The position numbers and the translations under genes are program-made. DNA of 64,000 nucleotides, taken from assembly GCF_000731675.1 (NCBI RefSeq), contig NZ_JMIT01000003.1, positions 292,058 to 356,057 of the forward strand. Reading direction: 5' to 3'. Under the pieces are notes generated by a model. It was not told where the DNA came from. It ran no database searches and saw only the letters and a list, made by a program, of their open reading frames with translations. Below, in pieces: positions 10,218-19,246 of the stretch (position 1 is its first letter; each line of letters begins with the position of its first letter). This DNA is from Pseudomonas capeferrum (GTDB lineage: Bacteria; Pseudomonadota; Gammaproteobacteria; Pseudomonadales; Pseudomonadaceae).

Positions 10218-11108
10218 TTACCCGATCGCGCGCAGGTGCACCGCAAAGCGCTCGGCCAGCCATTGCGCGGCCGGCCCCAACGGCTCGTCACGGCGCCAGG
10301 CCAGCTCGACGACCAGCGCCGGCGGCCGCCACTCGCTGGCAAGCTCGACCATTTGCGCCTGGTAGGTGGGGTACTGCACCACATGCCGGGGCAGCCAGGC
10401 CCAACCCAGGCCGCGCATCAGCAGTTCAGCCATGGCGTAGAAGCTGTCGGCACGCCAGACCTGCGGGCTGATCGCTTCGCCGCCGGGGTAGCCACTCTGC
10501 TGCGGGGTGATCAATAACTGCCGGTGGCGTGCCAACTGCTGGCGGCTGACCCTTGCCTGCTGCGCGAGCGGATGGCCGACCGCGCACACCGTGACCATTT
10601 CCACACTGCCCAGGGCACGACGCTCCAGCGACGCCGGCATGCTTTCATGATGAAAAAACAGGCCAAGGTCGGCGCGCCGCTCCACCAGCTTGCGCGCCAC
10701 ATCACCCTGGGCGGCGCTGGCCAGTTGCACATCCAGGTACGGGTAGCGGCTGGCCAGCTCGTCCAGGCTGTCGATGACGGGCTGATAAGGCATCGCCTCG
10801 TCCTGGGCGACCCGCAACAGGGCTTCCTGCCCGCGCATCAGGGCCAAGGCGCGCCCGTCCAGGCGCTCGCATTGGCGCAGCAATTCACGGGCGTCCTCCA
10901 GCAGCGCGGTGCCGTTTTCGGTCAGCTTGGGCTGGCGGCCGCTGCTGCGTTCGAACAGGGTTACGCCCAGGTCCGCCTCCAGCAGGGCGATGGCGTTGCT
11001 CACCGCCGACTGGGCCTTGCGCTGTTCACGGGCAACGGCGGAGAACGAGCGCAGTTCAACAACGCGCACGAAGGTGCGTAGTTGCTCGAGGTTCCACTGT
11101 TCGGCCAT
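10218..11108 (-). CDS. LysR-family transcriptional regulator
   Basis: This 296-residue DNA-binding regulator has the LysR winged-helix domain at residues 1-60 (WNLEQLRTFVRVVELRSFSA, then the recognition helix around AQSAVSNAIALLE) and a periplasmic-binding-protein-like effector domain after about residue 90. The ATG at 11108 has a GGAGA ribosome site. It is divergent from the SMR efflux gene at 11194, and the 85-base gap is the likely shared control region. The effector is unknown. It also directly precedes waaA. Confidence 0.9.
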   Translation of the reverse strand: MAEQWNLEQLRTFVRVVELRSFSAVAREQRKAQSAVSNAIALLEADLGVTLFERSSGRQPKLTENGTALLEDARELLRQCERLDGRALALMRGQEALLRVAQDEAMPYQPVIDSLDELASRYPYLDVQLASAAQGDVARKLVERRADLGLFFHHESMPASLERRALGSVEMVTVCAVGHPLAQQARVSRQQLARHRQLLITPQQSGYPGGEAISPQVWRADSFYAMAELLMRGLGWAWLPRHVVQYPTYQAQMVELASEWRPPALVVELAWRRDEPLGPAAQWLAERFAVHLRAIG

Positions 11109-11193
11109 CAACCTATCTCCATGGGTGATAGGTAATGACTTTACCCCATCCAGGCAACGTCTAGAATGCCCGACCAGTCACCGGAGAACCGCC

Positions 11194-11526
11194 ATGAACG
11201 CCTACACCTACCTTGCCATCGCCATCTGCGCCGAAGTCATCGCCACTGCCTCCATGAAAGCGGTGAAGGGGTTCAGCACGCCTCTGCCGTTGCTGCTGAT
11301 GGTGGTCGGCTACGGCATCGCGTTCTGGATGCTGACCCTGGTGGTGCGCAGCATTCCGGTGGGGATCGCCTATGCCATCTGGTCGGGGCTGGGCATTGTG
11401 CTGATCAGCGTGGCGGCACTGGTGATCTATGGGCAGAAGCTGGATGTACCGGCAATGCTGGGCATGGCGATGATCGTCGGTGGGGTGGTGGTGATTCAGC
11501 TGTTCTCGAAGACTGCCGGGCATTGA
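11194..11526 (+). CDS. Small multidrug resistance (SMR) efflux protein, EmrE type
   Basis: The 110-residue protein has four hydrophobic helices and the hallmarks of EmrE-type proton-coupled drug antiporters: the membrane-buried Glu14 in AICAEVIATASMK and the YAIWSGLG motif in helix 3. It would dimerise in the inner membrane and export quaternary cationic compounds. It lies divergent from a LysR regulator that may control it. The ATG at 11194 follows a CCGGAGAA ribosome site. EmrE-like is more likely than SugE-like because of the WSGLG sequence. Confidence 0.9.
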   Translation: MNAYTYLAIAICAEVIATASMKAVKGFSTPLPLLLMVVGYGIAFWMLTLVVRSIPVGIAYAIWSGLGIVLISVAALVIYGQKLDVPAMLGMAMIVGGVVVIQLFSKTAGH

Positions 11527-11572
11527 TACGGGCTGTATACTTGCCAGCTGTCCCAGTCTTCGAGGTACCGCC

Positions 11573-12748
11573 ATGCCAACCGCCATTTCCACTGACGTAC
11601 TGATCGTCGGCGCCGGGGTCGCAGGCCTCTGGCTCAATGCCCGGTTGCGCCGTCAGGGCTTTTCGACCGTGCTGGTGGAGCGCGCCAGCCTCGGTGGCGA
11701 GCAGACCATCAAGTCTCAGGGCATCATCCACGGCGGCACCAAGTACGCCCTGCACGGCGCCCTGACCGGCGCCTCTGAAGCCATCGCCGACATGCCGCGG
11801 CGCTGGCGGGAGGCTTTGGCGGGCAATGGCGAACTGCCGCTGGGCAACACCCGCCTGCTGTCCGAGGCACACTACCTGTGGTCCCCCGGCACCCTGGCCG
11901 GCAACCTCACCAGTTTCTTCGCCAGCAAGGCCGTGCGCGGCCGGGTCGATCAGGTCAAGGGCGAGCAACTACCGCCGGCCCTGCAGGACCGCGCCTTCAA
12001 GGGCAAGGTCTATCGCCTGGCGGAACTGGTCATCGACGTGCCCAGCCTGCTGGCCAACCTGGCCGAACTGGCCGGCGACAGCCTGCTCGCCGGCGAGCGC
12101 ATCGAACCCCTGCGTGACGGCGATGAGCTGGTGGGTTTGCGCGTGGACGACCGTGAAATCCGCGCGCAGCGTATCGTGCTCAGCGCCGGCGCCGGCACCG
12201 AAGACCTGTTGCATGCGCTGGGCCTGAGCCAGCCGGCCATGCAGCGCCGCCCCTTGCACATGGTCATGGCCAAGGGGCCGAACCTCAAGCCGCTGTATGC
12301 GCACTGCCTGGGCGGCGGGCCCAAGCCACGGGTCACCATTACCACCCACCCGGCGGCCGATGGCCAGTGGGTCTGGTACCTCGGCGGCGACCTGGCCGAG
12401 GCCGATGGCGTGGCCCGCGAGCCGGCCGCGCAGATTGCCGCGGCGCAAAAGGAAATCGCCAACCTGCTGCCCTGGGTCGACCAAGGTCAGGTCCGCTGGG
12501 CAACCCTGCGCGTGGATCGCGCCGAGCCCGCGCAGTCGGGCCTGGTGCGCCCGGACAACGCCTTTATCGCCGACCAGCAACGCCTGCTGGTGGGCTGGCC
12601 GACCAAGCTGGCGCTGGCCCCGGACTTCAGCGACCGGGTAATCGCCATGTTTGAACGCGACGGCATCCGCCCAGGCGCCCAGGCCGACCTCAGTGGCCTG
12701 CCGCGCCCTGCGCTGGGCGTGCCTGCCTGGGAGCGACTGCTGCCATGA
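11573..12748 (+). CDS. FAD-dependent oxidoreductase, DAO superfamily
   Basis: The 391-residue protein opens with the dinucleotide-binding motif VLIVGAGVAGLWLNARL followed by an acidic strand end (VLVERASLGG), diagnostic of FAD oxidoreductases of the D-amino-acid oxidase type. A QGIIHGGTKYALHG segment resembles the FAD-contact region of glycerol-3-phosphate dehydrogenase-like members. The substrate is unknown. It overlaps the following aldo/keto reductase gene by four bases (ATGA), so the two are translationally coupled. Confidence 0.8.
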   Translation: MPTAISTDVLIVGAGVAGLWLNARLRRQGFSTVLVERASLGGEQTIKSQGIIHGGTKYALHGALTGASEAIADMPRRWREALAGNGELPLGNTRLLSEAHYLWSPGTLAGNLTSFFASKAVRGRVDQVKGEQLPPALQDRAFKGKVYRLAELVIDVPSLLANLAELAGDSLLAGERIEPLRDGDELVGLRVDDREIRAQRIVLSAGAGTEDLLHALGLSQPAMQRRPLHMVMAKGPNLKPLYAHCLGGGPKPRVTITTHPAADGQWVWYLGGDLAEADGVAREPAAQIAAAQKEIANLLPWVDQGQVRWATLRVDRAEPAQSGLVRPDNAFIADQQRLLVGWPTKLALAPDFSDRVIAMFERDGIRPGAQADLSGLPRPALGVPAWERLLP

Positions 12749-13557
12749 GCCTGCCGACCCTGCACGACTTCCATCGCCCCCTGGGCAGTACCGGCCTCAA
12801 GGTCTCGCCCCTGGGCCTGGGCACGGTCAAGCTTGGCCGCGACCAAGGCGTGAAATACCCCACCGGCTTCACCATCCCCGATGATGACGAAGCCCGCATG
12901 CTGCTGGCCCAGGCCCGCGAACTGGGCATCAACCTGATCGACACCGCGCCGGCCTATGGCCGCAGTGAAGAGCGCCTTGGCCCGCTGCTGCGCGGCCAGC
13001 GTGATGCGTGGGTGATCGTCAGCAAGGTCGGTGAAGAGTTCGACAACGGCAGCTCGCACTTCGACTTCAGCGCCGCCCACACCCGCCGCTCAGTGGAGCG
13101 CAGCCTGCGCCGCCTGGAAACCGACCACATCGAGCTGGTGCTGGTGCATTCCGACGGTAATGACCTGGCGATCCTCGAGCAGCAGGAGGTCTACCAGACA
13201 CTTGCGGCCCTTAAGCAAGAAGGCAAGATCCTTGGCTTCGGGCTGTCGGGCAAGACCGTCGCAGGTGGTCTCAAGGCCTTGGAACAGGGCGACTGCGCCA
13301 TGGTCACCTATAACCTGAACGAGCAGGCAGAACGCCCGGTGCTGGACTACGCTGCCGAACACGGCAAGGCGATCCTGGTGAAGAAGGCCCTGGCCAGCGG
13401 GCACATCTGCCTGGCACCCGGGGTCGACCCGGTGCAGGCCAGCTTCGAGCTGCTGTTTTCCCACCCGGGCGTCAGCAGTGCTATCGTCGGCACCATCAAT
13501 CCGTTGCACCTGGCCCATAACGTGGCCACCGTCGCCCGAATTCTGGGCCAGCATTGA
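12745..13557 (+). CDS. Aldo/keto reductase
   Basis: The 270-residue (alpha/beta)8 oxidoreductase uses NADPH to reduce aldehydes or ketones. The catalytic tetrad can be seen: Asp and Tyr in DTAPAYGRSEERLG, Lys in VIVSKVG, and His in LVLVHSDGND. The end of the chain contains SSAIVGTINPLHLAHNV, typical of the cofactor 2'-phosphate region. The start overlaps the upstream FAD oxidoreductase stop, which suggests a shared pathway. The substrate is not known. Confidence 0.88.
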   Translation: MSLPTLHDFHRPLGSTGLKVSPLGLGTVKLGRDQGVKYPTGFTIPDDDEARMLLAQARELGINLIDTAPAYGRSEERLGPLLRGQRDAWVIVSKVGEEFDNGSSHFDFSAAHTRRSVERSLRRLETDHIELVLVHSDGNDLAILEQQEVYQTLAALKQEGKILGFGLSGKTVAGGLKALEQGDCAMVTYNLNEQAERPVLDYAAEHGKAILVKKALASGHICLAPGVDPVQASFELLFSHPGVSSAIVGTINPLHLAHNVATVARILGQH

Positions 13558-13594
13558 GCCGCCCTCGCGGGCGTCCGACAGGAGGAGGAACCTC

Positions 13595-14563
13595 GTGCCG
13601 CGAACGCTGATCCGCAAGAACCCGAGCAACTTCAAGACACTGCCGCTGCATGTCGAGGCCACCGCCGAAGGCCTGGTTTACCAAAGCATCGGCATGCCGC
13701 TGAACTTCGCCCAGACCCAACAGCGGCGCCGTGCCATCCAGCTGCCCGACACGCAGCGCTTCGTGGCCGAGCTTGCCAACCTGGGTGTCTCGGTACGCCT
13801 GACCCTGCACTGGCAAAACCGTGACTACTGGGTATTGGTCCGTCAGCGGCGCCAGGACCGCGGCGACGTGGTGCTGAAGCTGATTTCTGGCTACGTCCCC
13901 GCCCAAGAACTCAACTTGCCGCTGCACACCGCCGTGCAGGAAGTGGCCGAAGAATGCCTGCTGGAAACCCCGGAAGGCTGGCTGGGTGGGCGTTTCAATG
14001 ACACCTGGCTGCCGGCCCCCTACGCCGCCGCTCTGCACTACCGCGAAGCGCTGCCGTTTGTGCTGACGCCGGAGTCTGGTGCCGCACGGCCGGTGCACTG
14101 CGCCAACCTGATGCTGCTCGAACGGCCACGGGCCTATGTGCATTTGCCGACCGCCTCGTTGCAGCTCATCTATGACATGCGCCTGCAGGTGCCCAGGGAC
14201 GCCAAGAAGCTCAGCCTGTTCCATGTCGATGAACGCCTGGAAGGCGACCAGTTGGTGGCCCGGCTCAATCGCAAACGGCCGGACCTGTACCTGATGCCCT
14301 TGAAGGACGGGCAACCGTTGGCCGAACTCTACACGCTGAAAAAGGACGAGCTGGTGCCGGCGAGCACACGCGGGCTGTACCTGGCCGAGAGCTTTGCCCG
14401 GCAAGAAGGTTGGGTGGTCAGGGATGAGCGGATTCGCTGGCGGGATTGGGTGAAGCAGCAAGGGTTGGTGGAGGCCAAGCCCGGGCGGGCTTCACATCTG
14501 CAGCGGTTTGGCGACAAGGCGCGGGCATTGCTGGCCAAGGCGCGGACTTCGTTGCACAAGTAA
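13595..14563 (+). CDS. Conserved protein of unknown function with a Nudix-like helix
   Basis: I do not recognise a characterised function for this 322-residue protein. It is soluble, with no signal peptide or membrane span. Residues 113-124 (AVQEVAEECLLE) resemble the helix of a Nudix box, but the spacing to an upstream glycine and glutamate is two residues too long and the usual Arg is Gln, so catalysis is doubtful. A C-terminal basic helix (DKARALLAKARTSLHK) ends the chain. The start is GTG at 13595, chosen for the strong GGAGGAGGA site just before it. It follows the aldo/keto reductase by 37 bases, making a three-gene operon with the FAD enzyme. Confidence 0.7.
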   Translation: MPRTLIRKNPSNFKTLPLHVEATAEGLVYQSIGMPLNFAQTQQRRRAIQLPDTQRFVAELANLGVSVRLTLHWQNRDYWVLVRQRRQDRGDVVLKLISGYVPAQELNLPLHTAVQEVAEECLLETPEGWLGGRFNDTWLPAPYAAALHYREALPFVLTPESGAARPVHCANLMLLERPRAYVHLPTASLQLIYDMRLQVPRDAKKLSLFHVDERLEGDQLVARLNRKRPDLYLMPLKDGQPLAELYTLKKDELVPASTRGLYLAESFARQEGWVVRDERIRWRDWVKQQGLVEAKPGRASHLQRFGDKARALLAKARTSLHK

Positions 14564-14564
14564 C

Positions 14565-14589
14565 ACTGGGGCCGCAACGCGGCCCCAGT
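14565..14589. terminator. Bidirectional hairpin between convergent genes
   Basis: An 11-base perfect stem (ACTGGGGCCGC and its complement) with a 3-base loop sits between the end of the unknown operon and the end of hldE. Placement between two convergent stops supports termination on both strands. Confidence 0.75.
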
Positions 14590-14593
14590 TACA

Positions 14594-16015
14594 TCAGTTT
14601 TTGCGGATCTTCTCGACAATGGCTGTGGTCGAGCTGTTCTCGACGAGCCCCAGCACCTTCACGGTGCCGCCATAGGCCTTGACGATGTCGGCACCCACCA
14701 CCTGGTCGATGCCATAGTCGCCGCCCTTGACCAGCACATCCGGCTTGACCTGGCTCAGCAGGTTTTCCGGCGTACCCTCGGGGAAGCTGATCACCCAATC
14801 CACCGCCCCCAGCCCTGCCAGCACCGCCATGCGGCGGTCGACGCTGTTGATCGGGCGGCCCGGGCCTTTCAGGCGGCTGACCGACGCATCGTCGTTGACC
14901 GCGACGATCAGCCGGTCGCCCTGGGCACGCGCCTGCTCCAGGTAGGTGACATGGCCGGCATGCAGAATGTCGAAGCAGCCGTTGGTGAAGACGATCTTCT
15001 CGTTGTGCGCACGCGCATCATCGATCGCCAGCAGCAACTGCTCGAGGCCCAGCACCCCGCGCTCGGAGCCCTCTTCGCGCTGGATCGCCCGGCGCAGCTC
15101 AGGGGCGCTGATGGCGGCGGTACCCAGCTTGCCGACCACGATACCCGCCGCCAGGTTGGCCAGGGCCACCGCGTGCGGCAGGTCTTCACCGGCCGCGATG
15201 GCCGCCGCGAGGGTGGAGATCACCGTGTCGCCGGCACCGGTGACATCGAACACTTCGCGGGCGCGGGCCGGCAGGTGCAGTGCGGGGTGGCCCGTACGCA
15301 ACAAGGTCATGCCGTGCTCGCCACGGGTCACCAGCAAGGCGCCAAGGTCCAGGTCCAGCAGCAACTGCAGGCCTTTGGCGACCAGCTCTGCCTCATCGGC
15401 GCAACGGCCAACGATGGTTTCGAACTCGCTGAGGTTCGGGGTGATCAGGCTGGCGCCGCGGTAAATGGAGAAATCCTTGCCCTTGGGGTCGGCCAATACT
15501 GGAATACCCTTGGCGCGTGCAGCCTGGATCAGGCTCTGGTGGTTCTTCAGCGCGCCTTTGCCATAGTCGGACAACACCAGCACCTTGACGCCATCGAGCA
15601 GGCTGTCGACCTCCGTACCCAGCGAGAGCGGGTCGGTGGCGAACGGTTCTTCGAAATCGATACGCAGCAGCTGCTGGTGGCGGCTCATGACCCGCAGCTT
15701 GACGATGGTCGGCTGGTGCGCGATGCGCTGGAACACCGAGCGCACGCCCGCAGCTTGCAGGCTGTTGGCCAGGCTGTCGGCCGCCTCGTCCTGGCCGGTA
15801 ACACCGATCAGCGACGCGGGCGCACCCAGGGCGGCGATGTTCAAGGCAACGTTGGCCGCGCCGCCGGGGCGATCCTCGATCTGATCGACCTTGACCACCG
15901 GGACTGGCGCTTCAGGCGAGATACGCGAAGTACCGCCATGCCAGTAGCGGTCGAGCATGACATCGCCGACCACCAGTACCGGGGCTTGATCGAAACGCGG
16001 CATGGACAACTTCAT
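14594..16015 (-). CDS. hldE: Bifunctional heptose 7-phosphate kinase / heptose 1-phosphate adenylyltransferase HldE
   Basis: The 473-residue cytoplasmic enzyme makes ADP-heptose for the LPS inner core. The N-terminal ribokinase-like domain (about 1-318) has GGAANVALNIAALG and the DVTGAGDTVI anion-hole motif. The C-terminal nucleotidyltransferase domain (about 340-473) has FTNGCFDILHAGHVTYLEQA with its HxGH signature. I chose the ATG at 16015 (MKLSMPRFD), which gives the usual family length. It lies downstream of msbA on the same strand with a hairpin between. Confidence 0.97.
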   Translation of the reverse strand: MKLSMPRFDQAPVLVVGDVMLDRYWHGGTSRISPEAPVPVVKVDQIEDRPGGAANVALNIAALGAPASLIGVTGQDEAADSLANSLQAAGVRSVFQRIAHQPTIVKLRVMSRHQQLLRIDFEEPFATDPLSLGTEVDSLLDGVKVLVLSDYGKGALKNHQSLIQAARAKGIPVLADPKGKDFSIYRGASLITPNLSEFETIVGRCADEAELVAKGLQLLLDLDLGALLVTRGEHGMTLLRTGHPALHLPARAREVFDVTGAGDTVISTLAAAIAAGEDLPHAVALANLAAGIVVGKLGTAAISAPELRRAIQREEGSERGVLGLEQLLLAIDDARAHNEKIVFTNGCFDILHAGHVTYLEQARAQGDRLIVAVNDDASVSRLKGPGRPINSVDRRMAVLAGLGAVDWVISFPEGTPENLLSQVKPDVLVKGGDYGIDQVVGADIVKAYGGTVKVLGLVENSSTTAIVEKIRKN

Positions 16016-16113
16016 GGGCAACCCATATGAAAATAATGAACAGGGGCAGGATATTAGCACAGGGCAAGCGACGGCTTTACGGCCAGATCGGGCCCTTGAA
16101 AATTCCGGTGACA

Positions 16114-16136
16114 ATCGGGGCCGGCACGGCCCCGAT
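16114..16136. terminator. Hairpin downstream of msbA
   Basis: ATCGGGGCCG and CGGCCCCGAT form a 10-base stem with a 3-base loop between the msbA stop and the hldE start. No T run follows, so it may only reduce read-through. Confidence 0.5.
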
Positions 16137-16145
16137 CAAAGAGGT

Positions 16146-17957
16146 TCAGGTGATATCGGCCTTGGCCGGCTCATCCAGGCCCATGGCATGCAGGCGGGCA
16201 TAATGGCCATTAGCCTGAAGCAGCTCGGCATGGGTGCCACGCTCGACCAGGCGGCCCTGGTCCATGACCAGGATCATGTCGGCCTTTTCGATAGTCGACA
16301 GGCGGTGGGCGATCACCAACGTGGTACGGCCCTCCATCACATGGTCCAGTGCCGCCTGGATGTGCCGCTCGGACTCGGTATCCAGCGCCGAGGTCGCCTC
16401 GTCGAGAATCAACAACGGCGCGTCCTTGAGCAGCGCCCGAGCAATGGCCAGGCGTTGGCGCTGGCCGCCGGAGAGCAGCACGCCGTTCTCGCCGACCTCG
16501 GTGTCGAAGCCCTTCGGCAGCTTGTCGACGAACTCCTTGGCGTAGGCATCTGCAGCCGCAGCCTCGATGTGTTCACGCGGCGCACCGGCCAGGTCACCGT
16601 AGGCAATGTTGTTGGCGACGGTGTCGTTGAACAAGGTGACGTGCTGGGTAACCTGGGAAACATGGCGACGCAAGTTGCGCAGGCGATAGTTTTCGATCTC
16701 CACGCCATCGAGCAGAATTTGCCCCTTGTCGTGGTGATAGAAACGTGGAATCAATGCCGCCAGGGTCGACTTGCCACTGCCAGAGCGGCCCACCAGGGCG
16801 ATCATCTGCCCCGGCTCGGCGACGAAGCTGATGTCGCTCAACACCTCACGGTCGGTGCCTGGGTAGGTGAAGCTGAGATCACGCACTTCCAGACGGCCTT
16901 CGACCTTTGCCTTCTCGATGGTGCCGCTGTCCACTTCAGGCTCTTCGTCGAGCTGCTCGAAGATGCTTTCTGCGCCTGCCAGGCCTTTCTGGATGGTCGA
17001 ACTGACTTCGGAAAGCTGGCGAATCGGTTTCGGCAACAAGCCCGCTGCGGTGATGTAGGCCACCAGGTCACCGGCGGTGGAGTCACCACGGAGGTACAGC
17101 ACCAGGAACATCAAGGCGGCCATGGCGCTGTAGATCACCAGTTGCAGCATCGGCGTGTACAGCGAGCCGGTCTTGGTCATGCGCAGCTGCTTGTCGGTGT
17201 TGCTCTGGCTGGCGCGGCCAAAGCGCTGCTGTTCGTAGGCCTCGCCACCAAAGCTGCGCACCACGCGATAACCCTGGATGGTCTCGGAGGCGACGTGGGT
17301 CACATCCCCCATGGCCACCTGGATTTTTTTGCTCTGCTTGCGGAATTTCTTGCTGGCGACGCTGACCATCACCGCGATCACCGGCAGGATGGCAACCATG
17401 ACCAGGGTCAGGTGCCAGTTCATCCACAGCAGGTAGGCAAACAGGAAGACAACCGTCAGGCCCTCGCGGATCACCACCTTGATCGCATCGGTCGCGGCAC
17501 CGGTGACCATGGTCACGTTGAAGGTGATGCGCGAGATCAGATGGCCCGAGTTGTGGTTGTCGAAGTAGCGGTTGGGCAGCACCAGCAATTTGTTGAACAA
17601 CTCGACCCGCAGGTCATGCACCAGGCACAACGACACTTTGGCCAGGAAGTAGTTGCCCAGGAACGAGCCCAACCCCTGCCAGGCCGCGATCAGGATGATC
17701 AGCAGTGGCACCGCCTGCAGCAACTGCAGGTCGCGCAGGTAGGGCACGGTAGGGAACAACACCGCTTGCGGATTGCTCAGGCCATCGACGAAATACTTGA
17801 GAATGCCGGCCAGCATTGGCTGGGTCGAGGCGAAGATCACGAAACCGACGATGCTCAACAGGAAAATGCCGGCATAGGGTTTCACGTAGCTCAACAGCCG
17901 GAAATAGATCTTCAGGCTGGAGGTGTGCTCCGCGGTTCGCGGTGTTTCGGCCATCAT
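16146..17957 (-). CDS. msbA: Lipid A export permease/ATP-binding protein MsbA
   Basis: The 603-residue half-transporter flips core-lipid A across the inner membrane. The N-terminal half carries six membrane helices; the C-terminal ABC domain has the Walker A GRSGSGKST, the signature LSGGQRQRLAIARALL and the Walker B LLILDEATSALD. Length and order fit MsbA. Two adjacent ATG codons (17957 and 17954) could start translation. It begins 12 bases after the upstream ligase-like gene, so the two are probably cotranscribed. Confidence 0.96.
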   Translation of the reverse strand: MMAETPRTAEHTSSLKIYFRLLSYVKPYAGIFLLSIVGFVIFASTQPMLAGILKYFVDGLSNPQAVLFPTVPYLRDLQLLQAVPLLIILIAAWQGLGSFLGNYFLAKVSLCLVHDLRVELFNKLLVLPNRYFDNHNSGHLISRITFNVTMVTGAATDAIKVVIREGLTVVFLFAYLLWMNWHLTLVMVAILPVIAVMVSVASKKFRKQSKKIQVAMGDVTHVASETIQGYRVVRSFGGEAYEQQRFGRASQSNTDKQLRMTKTGSLYTPMLQLVIYSAMAALMFLVLYLRGDSTAGDLVAYITAAGLLPKPIRQLSEVSSTIQKGLAGAESIFEQLDEEPEVDSGTIEKAKVEGRLEVRDLSFTYPGTDREVLSDISFVAEPGQMIALVGRSGSGKSTLAALIPRFYHHDKGQILLDGVEIENYRLRNLRRHVSQVTQHVTLFNDTVANNIAYGDLAGAPREHIEAAAADAYAKEFVDKLPKGFDTEVGENGVLLSGGQRQRLAIARALLKDAPLLILDEATSALDTESERHIQAALDHVMEGRTTLVIAHRLSTIEKADMILVMDQGRLVERGTHAELLQANGHYARLHAMGLDEPAKADIT

Positions 17958-17969
17958 CGAGCTCGCTGT

Positions 17970-19145
17970 TCAGGTTGAACCGGAAATTTTACCACAGGCT
18001 TCATTTTCGGCACGCCCCCAGGGCAACAACATGGCCAGGCCGACCGGCAACCAGCTGATGAACCACTCCGCACGCGGCGTACCGGTCAGGCTGGCGGCAT
18101 CGAACTGCATGGCCAGGGTCGAGTAGACCCAGAAGCACAAGAGTACCTTGCCGAACAGTGTGGCACGGGCCCGGACGATTTCACCGAGGGTGTACAGCCA
18201 CACGGTCACCCACAGCAGCATGCCGGGCAGGCCCATTTCCACCGCAACGTGGGTGAACATGTTGTGGGTATGGTCGAAGTGCTTGCCGACTGCGCTCACA
18301 TCGTACCCAGCGCCCAGGCCCAGGCCTGTCCAAGGATGGGCGGCAATCATGTCCACCACCGCATGGAAAATCTCCGGCCGGTAGGACGAGCCGCGCTTGG
18401 CGATCAGGTCGTACATCACATAGAACGCAGCGCCCGTGGCGATGACCGCCAGGATCGAGAACACCCGGCTGTGACGATCACGGAACCACAGCGGCGCCAT
18501 CACCACCGTGATCACCAGGGCCAGGATCGCCCCGCGGCTCTGGCTGAGCACTGCAAACGCGCCCAGGCAGGCCAGCGCCGCCAGCCACAGCAACTGCATG
18601 CCACGCTTTTGCGGCGGCTCGTACAACAGGAACAGCGCGGCGGCCCCGACCACATAGGCACCCAGGATGGGGTGTGAAATTTCACCGATACCTGCCAGCC
18701 GGGCCAGCAGCGATTTGCCCTGCAACCCGTAGAAGTTGATGATCGACACCAGCGCGGCGAAGGCCAAAAGGCCACTCCCCAGCAGCAACAACTGGCGGAT
18801 CCGGGCCAGCCCCAGCTGGGCCAGCAACGGGAACGCCATCAGGAAGACCAGAATGTAGATCAGGCGCTTGATTTCACGCCCCGGCTCTTCGGCCGGCGAC
18901 CAGGCCAGGCTCAACCCGCTCCAGGCCAGCAGCAACAAGATACTGCCCCACAATGCCGGCTGACGCCGCCAGGCCTGGGCAAACACCTGCCGGGCAGACC
19001 ACGCCAGCACGAGCGTCGGTAACCACAAAAACAACACCAGCCCTTGCTGGTAGATCTTGTTGCTGGGCGCCAATGCAATTGCCGCCAGGAACCAGACCAG
19101 ACCCAAACCTAACCAGGCCCGAGCCCAGCGTTTTTCATACAACAT
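17970..19145 (-). CDS. waaL: O-antigen ligase/polymerase-like membrane protein (WaaL type)
   Basis: The protein (391 residues from the chosen start) is a polytopic membrane protein with about ten to twelve hydrophobic segments and the Wzy_C/O-antigen ligase region in its second half, including a large loop with PEIFHAVVDMIAAHPWTGLGLG and the conserved HTHNMFTHVAVEMG. Such proteins join or polymerise O-polysaccharide at the periplasmic face. The position before msbA and hldE matches the Pseudomonas waaL locus. The start is uncertain: ATG at 19145 follows GGGGGAAAAGG, while in-frame starts at 19175 and 19217 add 10 and 24 residues. Confidence 0.75.
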   Translation of the reverse strand: MLYEKRWARAWLGLGLVWFLAAIALAPSNKIYQQGLVLFLWLPTLVLAWSARQVFAQAWRRQPALWGSILLLLAWSGLSLAWSPAEEPGREIKRLIYILVFLMAFPLLAQLGLARIRQLLLLGSGLLAFAALVSIINFYGLQGKSLLARLAGIGEISHPILGAYVVGAAALFLLYEPPQKRGMQLLWLAALACLGAFAVLSQSRGAILALVITVVMAPLWFRDRHSRVFSILAVIATGAAFYVMYDLIAKRGSSYRPEIFHAVVDMIAAHPWTGLGLGAGYDVSAVGKHFDHTHNMFTHVAVEMGLPGMLLWVTVWLYTLGEIVRARATLFGKVLLCFWVYSTLAMQFDAASLTGTPRAEWFISWLPVGLAMLLPWGRAENEACGKISGST

Positions 19146-19246
19146 CCTTTTCCCCCGATGAATCAAAGACACCATCCATGGTGCTACCGCATTATTTTCG
19201 GCATTATTGCCGGTCATTTTGCTCGCCAGACGACAAGGCTCTATTC

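Noticed and set aside
16002..17978. A 658-codon open frame on the plus strand
   Set aside because: It is antisense to msbA, and its histidine- and glutamine-rich composition is typical of a shadow frame.
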